A DNA stretch of 64,000 nt from Bacteroidales bacterium (GTDB taxonomy: Bacteria > Bacteroidota > Bacteroidia > Bacteroidales > F082): contig JALNZT010000011.1 in the NCBI GenBank assembly GCA_023229135.1, forward strand, positions 45,201 through 109,200, read 5' to 3'. Shown one piece after another: positions 46,533 to 55,495 of the stretch (position 1 is the first letter of the stretch; each line of letters starts with the position of its first letter). The position numbers and the translations under genes were made by a program. The notes under the pieces were generated by a model. That model saw nothing but the letters and a program-made list of their open reading frames with translations. It made no database searches and had not been told where the DNA came from.

Positions 46533-48764
46533 TTATCTCAAGCGTGTTTTGATTTCATTCAAAAGTTTTTCATCCTGTTGCCAATGCTTGTATCGGCGTT
46601 CGTAGGAGGCTTGTGTTTTGGAGATTTTAAGCGTGTGGGGCGATCCTTTTCTGATGGTTTCCATGCTGAGGTCTGCTTCGGAGCGGCGGATGAAGTTTTC
46701 CATGTTTTTGCGGTCAGCTTGCAGCTTTTTATATAAAAAAACTTGCTCGGTAGGTGATTGCATAAAATCACCTAACAAGCTCCAAAATATGCTATTGCGA
46801 CTCCCCGACGGAATAGTACGAATCCAATTTGTTGGTGGCGGTGGTTTATTATCAACTTTTTGTTGCAAGTAGTGCTTACAAAACTCAAGCAAGGGCTTAG
46901 TTAACGGGAAATTTGCAAATTCGGGCTGAAGTAGTTGAGCTGCAATCAACTCGTTTACAAGCTTTCTGTTTGGATTTGCAGTGAGGCTATTACACATTTG
47001 TTGCAACCATATTTTATCTGTTGGCATGAACTGACTGAGGTTTACCGAAAGTTTGATGATAGTAAGGCTGGCATTTTTTTCTTTATTGTTGGCAAAATTA
47101 ACTCCTTCAAGATAACCAGGTAAGTAACTGAGTTGTTTTTTGAGCAGCGGCTGAAAATCTTTTTCATTATGGGCGGAAAGAGCTTCAAAAACATGAAGCA
47201 GTTGAGCTGTTTTTAAGGGGTTCTCTTCAGCGGCAAGCTGCTCAAAGAAGGGCTCTAAGTTATTAATTCCTGTCGATTGCACTATAGCAACCCAATTTTC
47301 GATGGAAATACGGTCGAAATATTTTAACAAAATATCCTTCGCAGTGGCAGTGAAAATCTTTGTGGGAGGCTGAAGGTGGAGATATTCTGCAAGCGCATTG
47401 AAATTAACATCAGCCCTGACAAAATACTGCTCAAAGCTTTGAGAGCTATCAAAAATCAGCCCGGCAAGTTGCTTTTCCTGGATACTGATGGTTTCCCAGT
47501 TTGACGTATAATAGTTGAGCCATTTCAGGTTTGCTTTTAATGACAATTGGTTAAGTATCTGGGCATGTGTTTTCTTTGACCACACAAAAACAGCACCGTA
47601 ATGGTACCAATAGGACATTTCCATGCCCGCATTGCCGGTATATCCTTCCGATTCTTTTTCAGTTGGTTCGCCCTCATTCAGGGCAAAATCTGCTACGATA
47701 TCTTTTTGTTCAAGCTGCAAATCATCTAAAGCCGGCAAATCGTCTGTAGCCCAGTGTTCAACTTGGATATATTCATCAAAAATTTCCCCCATTGTGTCGT
47801 TATCTCCAGATGAATCATCACTATTGCCATCCCATCTACTTTTGTAATTGAAATAATCTTCATCCGTAAGCAATTCTCCACTTTGAAAAGACGTTACCAA
47901 CCCCAGTTTTGCGTAAAACCCCAGCTTTTCGGCAGCTTTTAATAGCACTTCCGTTTTTGGTCGATCATTGAGTTTGAGGCTTTCAAAGCCAAAATTTGCC
48001 GGTGTATATTGATGACCAAGCAGAATGGCTTTGGGTGTCGAAAATTCTTCTTCAGCTTCCTGAAATAAGGCTGCGAGCTCGTCCACTTTGGACTGCAAGG
48101 CATAAGCCTTTGGCCGAAGGGCGGTTGCATTTTGAATTAAATTATAAGTAAGGCAAACACGATAACCTGAAAGCACGGGTTTTACCTCATGTTCGCAGTC
48201 GGCGTAAAAAGCGATGTAAGGAATTTTGTAGTCATCGACAGCTGAGGCAAAAGAGAGTTGTTGCTCTTTGCCGTCGAAGCCAACAACAAACTCGCCGCCT
48301 GTATGCGGTGAAGGCAAACCAATTATTAAAGTGCCGAACATGCCTGCTTCCTTCTCGGAGTCGCGGTGCATAAGGAAAAAATCGCCAGGTCCGTAAATCA
48401 GCATTTTGTAAAGATTGGCTGAAATAGTGTAGCCTTCGATTCCTAAAGTGGGTTTTATTTGTTTGACGATTTTACTGATGAGCTTTTCCCAGCGGGGATT
48501 TTTGAAGCTGATTTGCGAAGCATCAATCTCCCAGGTGCTGCGCACAGTATTATCAAGAACCGTTGCTTCGCCTTTGCCGAAAGGAGCTTTTTTGGCATGG
48601 CCGATGAGTGTTTCGAGCTGTGTGGGATTGATAGGAAAAGCCAGTTCGCCAAACTTATTTAAGTTGAGGCCTGGCAACACAAAATCTTGTACTCCGCTGC
48701 TCCAGAATGAGCCTGAACCTTTTAGGCTGTTTAGGGTGGAGAGGATGTTATCGGGGTATTTCAT
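46533..48764 (-). CDS. large 2OG-Fe(II) oxygenase (prolyl-4-hydroxylase-like) with an unassigned C-terminal region
   Basis: A 743-residue cytosolic protein. Residues 100-210 form a prolyl-hydroxylase-like jellyroll with complete ligands: His133 and Asp135 in MHRDSEKEAGMFGTLIIGLPS, His192 in DCEHEVKPV and Arg202 in GYRVCLTYNL for 2-oxoglutarate. The following ~500 residues are helical and contain no motif I recognise. Relatives with the same arrangement occur in bacteria and fungi; the substrate is unknown. The start was set at the ATG at 48764 because a -7 element lies at 48817-48824 and the longer frame adds unrelated residues. It stands between repeat clusters 2 and 3 with no partner gene. 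Confidence 0.87.
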   Translation of the reverse strand: MKYPDNILSTLNSLKGSGSFWSSGVQDFVLPGLNLNKFGELAFPINPTQLETLIGHAKKAPFGKGEATVLDNTVRSTWEIDASQISFKNPRWEKLISKIVKQIKPTLGIEGYTISANLYKMLIYGPGDFFLMHRDSEKEAGMFGTLIIGLPSPHTGGEFVVGFDGKEQQLSFASAVDDYKIPYIAFYADCEHEVKPVLSGYRVCLTYNLIQNATALRPKAYALQSKVDELAALFQEAEEEFSTPKAILLGHQYTPANFGFESLKLNDRPKTEVLLKAAEKLGFYAKLGLVTSFQSGELLTDEDYFNYKSRWDGNSDDSSGDNDTMGEIFDEYIQVEHWATDDLPALDDLQLEQKDIVADFALNEGEPTEKESEGYTGNAGMEMSYWYHYGAVFVWSKKTHAQILNQLSLKANLKWLNYYTSNWETISIQEKQLAGLIFDSSQSFEQYFVRADVNFNALAEYLHLQPPTKIFTATAKDILLKYFDRISIENWVAIVQSTGINNLEPFFEQLAAEENPLKTAQLLHVFEALSAHNEKDFQPLLKKQLSYLPGYLEGVNFANNKEKNASLTIIKLSVNLSQFMPTDKIWLQQMCNSLTANPNRKLVNELIAAQLLQPEFANFPLTKPLLEFCKHYLQQKVDNKPPPPTNWIRTIPSGSRNSIFWSLLGDFMQSPTEQVFLYKKLQADRKNMENFIRRSEADLSMETIRKGSPHTLKISKTQASYERRYKHWQQDEKLLNEIKTRLR

Positions 48765-48816
48765 GGAGAGGGGTTTGGGTTGGTAATGGATTGAAATTGC
48801 GTATTTTTTGGTAATG

Positions 48817-48824
48817 CAAAGGTA
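48817..48824 (-). promoter_or_regulatory. -7 element for the 2OG-Fe(II) oxygenase gene
   Basis: The minus-strand sequence TACCTTTG is a full match to TAnnTTTG, 53 bp upstream of the ATG at 48764. Confidence 0.5.
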
Positions 48825-48944
48825 TGTAAATTTGATTTTTACTGGTTTGTCGCGGATGGACTTGCGCTCATGCGATGCAATTGTGCAGCAGTCCAGTGAT
48901 ATGAACAACTCTTCGCCCTAAAAGGATAGCTTAAAATAGGTTGG

Positions 48945-49960
48945 ATTTTTGTATTACGTTGATGATTTGTATAAGCCGTTTTAAAAGCCTCAGAGAGGCG
49001 ACATTATGGTAGAAATGATATACCCCTGACAATAAAAAGCTCCAGAGGAGCGGCAGATTATAGCGAGAAAAGATATCAGGAAGTTTTTTGTCCATCCCGT
49101 ATCACTTCGTTCACGGGACTAAAGTGGATTATGTGGATTACACTGATTTTATTGAGGTGGGGGTTGGATGGTGGTGGTGAATTGGTTTTGAATGAGGTGT
49201 GTGGGTTTGGTTTGGTTGGATTTGTGGGAGGGCGTTGGCAGGGCTAAAGCCCTTTATTTTCGAGTCGTTACTAATCCCCGGCATAAATGCCGGGGTTAAT
49301 GAAGAGGTGTTGAATATTGTTTTTTATTGATGTTTTATATTAGCCGGTTTTAAAGCCTCAGAGAGGCGAAAGTATGGTAGAAATGGTGTGACCATGTCGA
49401 TAAAAAGCGCCGTAGGTGCGGCAGATTATAGCGAGAAAAGATATCAGGAAGTTTTTTTGGTCCACAGATTACGCGGATTACTGATTTTATTGAGGTGGGG
49501 GTTGGAGGTGGTGATGAATTGGTTTTGGATGAGGTGTGGAATTGTGAATGCTTGGATTTGTTCGAGATGTTGTCAGGGCTAAAGCCCAGTGTGCAAAGCG
49601 TTGCTAGTCCCCGGCATAAATGCCGGGGTTAATCAAGAAGCGTTGAATATTGTTTTTTATTGATGTTTTTTATTAGCCGTTTTTAAAGCCTCAGAGAGGC
49701 GAGAGTATGGTAGAAATGATGAACCCCTGACGATAAAAAGCTCCGGAGGTGCGGCAGATTATAGCGAGAAAAGATATCAGGAAGTTTTTTGTCCACGGAT
49801 TACGCGGATTACACTGATTTTGTTGAGGTGGGGGTTGGATGGTGGTGGTGAATTGGATCTGTGGGACGGTGTTGGCAGGGCTAAAGCCCTTTATTTTCGG
49901 GGCGTTGCTAGTCCCCGGCATAAATGCCGGGGTTAATCAAGAGGTGTAGATTTGAATTGG
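48945..49960. repeat. cluster 3 of the ~337-bp repeat (three copies)
   Basis: Units marked by CCTCAGAGAGGCG at 48988, 49356 and 49689. The first interval is lengthened by a nested insert at about 49089-49122 that matches the one in cluster 1. Each unit has the GGGCTAAAGCCC and CCCCGGCATAAATGCCGGGG hairpins. No gene is seen here. Confidence 0.9.
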
Positions 49961-49984
49961 AGAATGTGTTAGACCGTGGTTGCT

Positions 49985-50075
49985 TAGATTTGATGTCAGA
50001 GGTGGTCTGGGCTAAAGCCCAATTTGTCCGTTGTTGCTGGAAACCCCATGCTAAAGCATGGGGTTAGTCAAGAGG
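49985..50075. repeat. diverged REP-like hairpin pair
   Basis: GGGCTAAAGCCC (about 50008-50019) followed by CCCCATGCTAAAGCATGGGG (50044-50063). It has the same twin-hairpin plan and the same TAAA loops as the 337-bp repeats, but the stem of the second hairpin is changed on both sides. From about 50100 to 50470 I see a CGTAGTTGTAATCTACG dyad and no gene. Confidence 0.85.
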
Positions 50076-50475
50076 CTTCGGAAGGAGGTTGTCTTGATAT
50101 GGTGGCAGCTGGAGCTGATACTTAGCCAACGTAGTTGTAATCTACGCCGAGCGGAGCTTCGGAAGAAAGGTAGCTTAAAGTACGCCGAGTTTGCTTCGTT
50201 GAAAGCTATGTTCCCGCATGGCTTTCGCCTCGCAAAATCGAACGCTGATAGGAAGCTTGAGCATATAGGCGTTGGCAGGAAAGATGCGTGAGACATAAGG
50301 AATCGTAGGATCGTGCGGTTTTAATGAAGATTGGGTGATTATATGCAGCGGATGCTGCTTGGATAACGCCAGGGGGCGGGGCTTTTTGTTGCAGGGTTGA
50401 GGTTGTTTTGGCGGTGGATATAGGGGTTGGATGGATATTCGGTATGCTTTGTTTTTCTTTGACGGGAAAATCGTG

Positions 50476-50483
50476 TACTTTTG
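50476..50483 (+). promoter_or_regulatory. -7 element for the LuxR-type response regulator
   Basis: TACTTTTG, a full match to TAnnTTTG, 23 bp upstream of the ATG at 50507. TTTG sequences at 50448-50451 and 50458-50461 give spacers of 24 and 14 nt, neither ideal. Confidence 0.5.
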
Positions 50484-50506
50484 TTGTTAATAAATACACA
50501 ACAAGA

Positions 50507-51151
50507 ATGGATCCGCTAATTCGCATCGTAATCGTTGACGACCATGAGATTTTTCGTAGTGGATTAAAGATGGTTATCAATAAGTTAGGCTATGCCAAGG
50601 TTATAGGCGAGGCTGAGAATGGGATGGCGTTTTTGTCGCTGATGGAAAACACGGAGACGGATCTGGTACTGATGGATATCGAAATGCCGGTGATGAATGG
50701 CATCGAAGCGACGAAAAAAGCGCTGGAGCTGTATCCTGACTTAAAAATTATCGCGCTGACAATGTTTCGGGAGGATGCTTATATCCAAAGCATGATTGAG
50801 GCGGGCGTGAAGGGTTTTTTGATTAAAAATATCAGCAAGGATGTGCTGGACAGGGCTTTGCAGGCGGTGTATAACGGCAAGACGTATTATAGCGAGGAGC
50901 TATGGGATTATTTTACCAAGGCGATAGCGAAGGAGGAGCATCCTGCCGATGTGCTGCACCTCACGCCCCGCGAAATGGAGGTGCTGGATCTGCTGGCGGA
51001 AGGGCTAAGCAACAAAGAAATCGGTGAAAGGATGTTTGTGAGTGAGCGCACGGTGGTGGGACATAAATCAAACCTGATGGCGAAGACGAACTGCAAAAAC
51101 ACGGTGGCGTTGCTGGCGTATGCGATACGGAAGGGGTTGATTGAGTTGTAG
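50507..51151 (+). CDS. LuxR/NarL-family response regulator
   Basis: Response regulator of 214 residues. The receiver (about 1-125) has IVIVDDHEIFRSGL, phospho-acceptor Asp57 in LVLMDIEMPVMNG, and the conserved Lys in FLIKNISKDVL. The C-terminal LuxR HTH (about 148-210) has LTPREMEVLDLLAEGLSNKEIGERMFVSERTVVGHKSNLMAKT. The HisKA_3 kinase that this class needs is most likely the one at 42901-44199, which has no adjacent regulator; the two are separated by repeats and accessory genes. The start was placed at the ATG at 50507, downstream of a -7 element; a longer frame from 50408 would cross that promoter. Confidence 0.95.
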   Translation: MDPLIRIVIVDDHEIFRSGLKMVINKLGYAKVIGEAENGMAFLSLMENTETDLVLMDIEMPVMNGIEATKKALELYPDLKIIALTMFREDAYIQSMIEAGVKGFLIKNISKDVLDRALQAVYNGKTYYSEELWDYFTKAIAKEEHPADVLHLTPREMEVLDLLAEGLSNKEIGERMFVSERTVVGHKSNLMAKTNCKNTVALLAYAIRKGLIEL

Positions 51152-51330
51152 GGATTCAAGATTCAAAAATTCAAGATTCAAAATTCAAAGATTGGATTAC
51201 GTGGGGTACTTGTTTTACGGGATAAGGATTTGAAAATTCAAAGATTCCTGATTCAAAATTCAAAGATTCAAAACCTGCCTGCTGCCTGCCTGGCCGTCAG
51301 ACAGGACCGCAGGAAGGCAGGTTCAAAGAT
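51152..51330. repeat. GATTCAAAGATTC-type repeats with an embedded GC-rich hairpin
   Basis: Irregular runs of ATTCAAAGATTC and AAGATTCAAAATTC. Inside them a stem CCTGCCTGCTGCCTGCCTG ... CAGACAGG...AAGGCAGG (about 51276-51323) recurs almost unchanged at about 61470-61522. No gene is seen in 51152-51539 apart from the promoter at 51493-51523. Confidence 0.85.
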
Positions 51331-51430
51331 TAGATTACGTGGGGTAGCTGTTTTACGGGATAGGGATATGAGGATTTGAGGATTGGGTGGGGTACGGCGC
51401 GGTTGCTTCGTTGATAGGGAGATGGTTTTA

Positions 51431-51454
51431 AAAGATTTGCTCTCGCAAATCTTT
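51431..51454. repeat. hairpin AAAGATTTGC-TCTC-GCAAATCTTT
   Basis: Perfect 10-bp inverted repeat with a TCTC loop. The same 24 bp form the centre of the 26-bp hairpin at 61881-61936. Confidence 0.85.
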
Positions 51455-51492
51455 CAATGAAGCAAAGGTTTGTGGTGGATGTGACGGGCTGG

Positions 51493-51523
51493 TTTGGTGT
51501 AATGAGGAATTGGTGTATTTTTG
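51493..51523 (+). promoter_or_regulatory. promoter of the exosortase gene
   Basis: TTTG at 51493-51496, a 19-nt spacer and TATTTTTG at 51516-51523: full consensus match. It places the start of the next gene at the ATG at 51540 and not further upstream. Confidence 0.75.
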
Positions 51524-51539
51524 CGGAAACAATTTACAG

Positions 51540-52106
51540 ATGCTTAAAGCAGCCTACCTTTCTTTCAAGAAGTTTTATGCGGGGCCGATGGGCTTTATTA
51601 TTGATGTGGCCTTGTTTGCGGCGATTACTTATGGGTTTCATCTGATCTTCCGGCATTTTGCGTCAGAGATTATGTCGCTGCCTTTTGTAAAGGCTTCGAG
51701 TGCCTGGCTGGCTGAGATGGTTTATCATATTAGCCTTTGGTTTAACAGAAATATCCTTGGATACCATATCACCACAGAACCGGTAAATACCATGTGGTTT
51801 AGCAATGGCGGGTATATCGCGGTTAACGGGAGCTGCTCAGGATTGAAGCAGTTTTACCAGGTGCTGGTGTTATTTATCTTGTTTCCGGGCCCCTGGAAAC
51901 ATAAACTTTGGTTTATTCCTTTAGGGTTTATTATTATGTTTCTCACAAATGTATTTCGTATTATATCACTCTCCGTTATTTTACTGTGGAAACCAGCGTA
52001 TTGGGACTTTAGCCACGACTGGATATTGAGACCATTCTTTTATGTGGTGCTATTTATGCTTTGGGTGTGGTGGGTGGAGCGTTTTCGGAGGCCTGTTGGG
52101 GGGTAG
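51540..52106 (+). CDS. exosortase/archaeosortase family protein
   Basis: Polytopic inner-membrane cysteine transpeptidase-like protein of 188 residues that would cleave and anchor proteins with a C-terminal sorting signal, often linked to exopolysaccharide loci. The catalytic triad can be placed: Cys99 in AVNGSCSGLKQFYQVLVLF, Arg140 in FLTNVFRIISLSVILL and His159 in DFSHDWILRP. At least four transmembrane helices are visible (about 18-38, 100-118, 124-150 and 163-182). It is short for the family, which often adds an extra domain. No PEP-CTERM-like substrate tail is found in this window. The Wzi-like, FemAB-like and sugar-transferase genes downstream fit an exosortase-polysaccharide locus. Confidence 0.88.
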   Translation: MLKAAYLSFKKFYAGPMGFIIDVALFAAITYGFHLIFRHFASEIMSLPFVKASSAWLAEMVYHISLWFNRNILGYHITTEPVNTMWFSNGGYIAVNGSCSGLKQFYQVLVLFILFPGPWKHKLWFIPLGFIIMFLTNVFRIISLSVILLWKPAYWDFSHDWILRPFFYVVLFMLWVWWVERFRRPVGG

Positions 52107-52190
52107 GTGTTTAGTGTTTAGTGTTTAGTTGTTTAGTGTTTAGTGTTTAGTGTTTAGTGTTTAGTGTTTAGTTGTTTAGTTGTTTAGATA
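52107..52190. repeat. GTGTTTAGTGTTTAGTTGTTTAG low-complexity repeat
   Basis: About 80 bp of TGTTTAG/TTGTTTAG units starting just after the exosortase stop. The rest of the gap to 52396 holds no recognisable gene. Confidence 0.9.
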
Positions 52191-52396
52191 TTTTCATGTT
52201 TGAAGATCTTTCTATACGCTTGTAGGAAGTTTCGACTGTTGCTTACTGATGTTGCTATCTGATTTCGAAATATAAAGGCATCTTATAGCGATTTTTTATG
52301 GCTCATAAAACGTTTGATTTCTTGCTTTGTGTCGCATAGCATTTGTGCATTCCGCCTGTCACTTCATTTTATGCTATTCAGCTGACTTAAAAATAC

Positions 52397-52404
52397 TATT
52401 TTTG
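52397..52404 (+). promoter_or_regulatory. -7 element for the Wzi-like gene
   Basis: TATTTTTG, a full match to TAnnTTTG, 52 bp upstream of the ATG at 52456. Confidence 0.5.
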
Positions 52405-52455
52405 AACACTTTTTACTGAAGGAGTTCAGTTGAAACCTAAAATAAACACCCATCC

Positions 52456-54138
52456 ATGTTGAAAAAGTACTTTTTGGTTTTTTTGTTTCTTTTTGCCTTA
52501 TTTGGCAATAAGCTTTTCTCCCAAACGGCTTATGAGCATATCAGCAATACAGATTTGTATGCATTTATTGATGACCTGGCTTCATTTCATCTTATTGAGG
52601 TAAACACAGCCATCAAGCCTTATAGCAGAGCTCAGATTGCTGACTGGCTTGCATCAGCGGATCAACAAAGAGCAGCTTTGAGTCGACCGCAACAGGCCAG
52701 GTTGGATATTTTTTTAAAAGAATATGCCCTGGAAGCCGGAAAGCTAAAAACAGGGCTTTGGGAACTGACAAAACAAGCAGATAAGCTTTCGGTGCATGTT
52801 GTCCCTCCTGAGGTTGTGTGGCGCGATAGTCTTTTCAGAGCTATTTTACGCCCTATTTATGGTATTCGCTATTTTAGTTCTACCAATGAGTCCTTTTACC
52901 ATAGTTATGGTGGAGCCGAAGCCATTGCTTATGTGGGCAAAGGCTGGTCAGGCTATGCCAGTTTACGCGACAACTATCAAAGCTTTGAACCTTTGGCTAT
53001 GCCAAATTACCTTACGCTGGAAGCCGGAGGTAATTATAAGATTGGTGTGCAGGGGCGCACAGGCGCGGATTACAGCGAGATGCGCGGCGGACTCACTTAT
53101 AGCTGGGACTGGGGTTCAATAGCTTTTATCAAAGATCATTTGCAATGGGGCGACGCTTACAATGGCAGCAATATTTTATCAGGCAGAAACCCCTCCTTCC
53201 CTATGGTAAAGCTGCAGCTTAATCCGGTTAAATGGCTGGAGTTTGAGTATTTTCATGGCTGGCTGGTATCGCAGGTGATTGATAGCAGCCGCTCTTATAT
53301 TACCACGAATGGTGACTACCGTGCCATTTTCAGGGAAAAATATATTGCGGCTAATATGTACACCTTCAAGCCGTTTAAGCGCTTGAATGTTTCGGTTGGT
53401 AACTCCATTGTTTACAGTGATGTACCGGTGCAACCTGCCTATCTTATTCCGTTTTTCTTTTTTAAATCGCTCGACCACACCCTGAATAAAGGCATCGATA
53501 ATCAAAACTCCTCCATGTTTTTAAATATAAGCTCACGGCAAATTCGACACTTGCACCTCTTTGTTTCGGTGTTTGTGGATGAGTTTTCTGTGTCGCGTAT
53601 TGGCGATTCCGAGCGGCATAATTTCACAAGCTTTAAGGGCGGACTGGCCTTAACGGGCTGGCCTGTAAAAGACCTGTTTCTGGCAGGCGAATATACCCGC
53701 ACAACCCCTATGACCTACAAACACCGGGTGCCGGCAACAACTTATGCTACCAATCTTTTTAATCTAGGCCATTATTTGAGTGATAATTCTGAAGAATACT
53801 TTTTTAGTGTGCGCTATGCCCCTGTTAGCACCCTGCAACTCAAGCTGAATTATACTTATGCGGTGCATGGCAATGACTATAACTATGTCAGGGGCACAAC
53901 ACCCGTGGATGAGTTTCCGGTGCTAAAAGAGAAATCCTGGTCGAACACCACCATTGCCCTGCGGGCTGATTATTTGCCATTCCCCAATATTCGTGTCTTC
54001 GCAGCATATTCAAAAGGCGATATGCAGGGCTATGCGGTTGATGGCCGCGAAGCAGCCTATTATTTGAATCGCTTTGGGGCGGATTATCTTCATGGCAAGA
54101 CAGACACTTTTGTTTTTGGTTTTGGGATGGGATTTTAA
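52456..54138 (+). CDS. outer-membrane beta-barrel protein, Wzi (capsule assembly)-like
   Basis: A 560-residue exported protein with a signal peptide (MLKKYFLVFLFLFALFGNKLFSQ). The N-terminal helical part (IDDLASFHLIEVNTAIKPYSRAQIADWLA) is followed by many amphipathic beta strands ending in aromatic residues. KDHLQWGDAYNGSNILSGRNPSFPMVKLQLNPVKWLEFEYFHGWL resembles the Wzi family of surface-polysaccharide attachment lectins, and the C-terminus ends in Phe as in barrels (FVFGFGMGF). The Wzi assignment rests on layout and these motifs. The neighbouring exosortase and sugar transferase support an envelope-polysaccharide role. Confidence 0.7.
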   Translation: MLKKYFLVFLFLFALFGNKLFSQTAYEHISNTDLYAFIDDLASFHLIEVNTAIKPYSRAQIADWLASADQQRAALSRPQQARLDIFLKEYALEAGKLKTGLWELTKQADKLSVHVVPPEVVWRDSLFRAILRPIYGIRYFSSTNESFYHSYGGAEAIAYVGKGWSGYASLRDNYQSFEPLAMPNYLTLEAGGNYKIGVQGRTGADYSEMRGGLTYSWDWGSIAFIKDHLQWGDAYNGSNILSGRNPSFPMVKLQLNPVKWLEFEYFHGWLVSQVIDSSRSYITTNGDYRAIFREKYIAANMYTFKPFKRLNVSVGNSIVYSDVPVQPAYLIPFFFFKSLDHTLNKGIDNQNSSMFLNISSRQIRHLHLFVSVFVDEFSVSRIGDSERHNFTSFKGGLALTGWPVKDLFLAGEYTRTTPMTYKHRVPATTYATNLFNLGHYLSDNSEEYFFSVRYAPVSTLQLKLNYTYAVHGNDYNYVRGTTPVDEFPVLKEKSWSNTTIALRADYLPFPNIRVFAAYSKGDMQGYAVDGREAAYYLNRFGADYLHGKTDTFVFGFGMGF

Positions 54139-54271
54139 GTTGTTTTTTTAATGCGATGTCATAAACACCTCAATATCATTAGTTCTGAAAATTGATAGCT
54201 TCAAAGATGTTGAAAGTATAAGGGGAAGTGGTAAATTGCGAAACATTTTTATTAGCAAATAAAATTGATGT

Positions 54272-55297
54272 ATGCAGCTGTGTGTTATAAAGGAGAAGCC
54301 GGATAAGAAGCTTAACAATGAAATAGACCATTTTCTTGATGGACAAGCCTTTAAAACGGTCTTTCAGTCGCCGTCCTTTTTCGGGTTTTACAAAGATGTC
54401 GCTTATTATGAGCCAATTTATCTGCTTGCAAGAGACAAAGAAGGACACCTAATTGGTGTGCTGCTGGCTGTCATAATCAGGGAAGGTAATGGGATTTTAG
54501 GGTTTTTCAGCAGAAGGTGCGTGGTGTATGGAGGCCCGATCGTTAAGGATGATGATGCCACTGTCCTTAATTTATTATTAAGTAAACTGAATAAGGCTGT
54601 TAGGCGAAAAGCCCTGTTTACACAGTTTAGGAATTTCAGAGAATGGCCGAATGAAATAGAGGAGCTTTTTGCAGAAAATGGCTATGTGTTGCGTGATCGT
54701 TTGAATTCGCTGGTTGAATTACAAAAAACAGCGGCCGTAGCAGCGCAATTTAGCCCAAGCAGAAGGCGGCAGCTAAAGAAAGCTATGAAAGCCGGTGCAG
54801 AAGTTGCTGAGGCACAAAGCTTACAAGAAGTGGATGCACTTTACGCCTTACTGACGAAGCTATATACTGATAAAGTAAAAAAACCGCTACCTACAAAGCA
54901 GTTTTTTCATCATTTTTACAAAACTGTAGTAGCCGTTGGTGCCGGAACTATACTGTTGGTATGGCATGACAAACAATTGATTGGGGGCATTGTAGCTCCT
55001 ATAACTAAAGGATATAGCATCTCTGAGCTTTATGTGGTAGGCCTTGATCAGGCATTTCCGGATCTTTACCCCAGCATAGTAGCAACCTGGGCTGCCATGG
55101 ATTATGGCCGGCGCAATGGTTTGCTTTATTTTGACTTTATGGGCTTAGGAAAACCTGATGTAGCTTATGGTGTAAGAGACTTCAAACTCCGGTTTGGCGG
55201 AAGCCGGGTAAACTACGGCCGCTTTGCAAAAAGAAACTATAAACTGCTTTATGGCATCGCTGAGCTTGGGTATAATGTGTGGCGGATGAAGTGGTAG
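54272..55297 (+). CDS. FemAB/GNAT-like acyltransferase family protein
   Basis: A cytoplasmic protein of 341 residues with two GNAT-like halves, as in FemABX proteins. The first half has FQSPSFFGFYKDVAYYEPIYLLARDKEGHLIGVLLAVI and RRCVVYGGPIV. The second has a basic helix (SPSRRRQLKKAMKAGAEVAEA), LLVWHDKQLIGGIVAPITKGYSISELYVVGLD, and ATWAAMDYGRRNGLLYFDFMGLGKPDVAYGVRDFKLRFGG. This signature occurs in proteins that add amino acids or acyl groups to envelope sugars or lipids. FemAB-like genes are recurrent members of exosortase/polysaccharide loci. The substrate is unknown. Confidence 0.8.
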   Translation: MQLCVIKEKPDKKLNNEIDHFLDGQAFKTVFQSPSFFGFYKDVAYYEPIYLLARDKEGHLIGVLLAVIIREGNGILGFFSRRCVVYGGPIVKDDDATVLNLLLSKLNKAVRRKALFTQFRNFREWPNEIEELFAENGYVLRDRLNSLVELQKTAAVAAQFSPSRRRQLKKAMKAGAEVAEAQSLQEVDALYALLTKLYTDKVKKPLPTKQFFHHFYKTVVAVGAGTILLVWHDKQLIGGIVAPITKGYSISELYVVGLDQAFPDLYPSIVATWAAMDYGRRNGLLYFDFMGLGKPDVAYGVRDFKLRFGGSRVNYGRFAKRNYKLLYGIAELGYNVWRMKW

Positions 55298-55378
55298 TCG
55301 GTGGGGGGATTTGGAGTGATGGAGTGATGGAGAGGTGCAGGAATGGAGTGATGGAGAGAAGGTGGGGTTTAAAAAAAA

Positions 55379-55410
55379 TTTGGTGTCAGAGCGGTTTTGT
55401 TCTATCTTTG
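55379..55410 (+). promoter_or_regulatory. promoter of the sugar transferase gene
   Basis: TTTG at 55379-55382, a 20-nt spacer and TATCTTTG at 55403-55410: full match to the Bacteroidota consensus. The leader before the ATG at 55496 is about 80 nt. Confidence 0.8.
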
Positions 55411-55495
55411 CACCTAAATCAACCTAAATATATAGATTACATCAAGCTGTAACGGATGAATCTGATAAAGCCATCAAAAAACCAACATTAAAATT

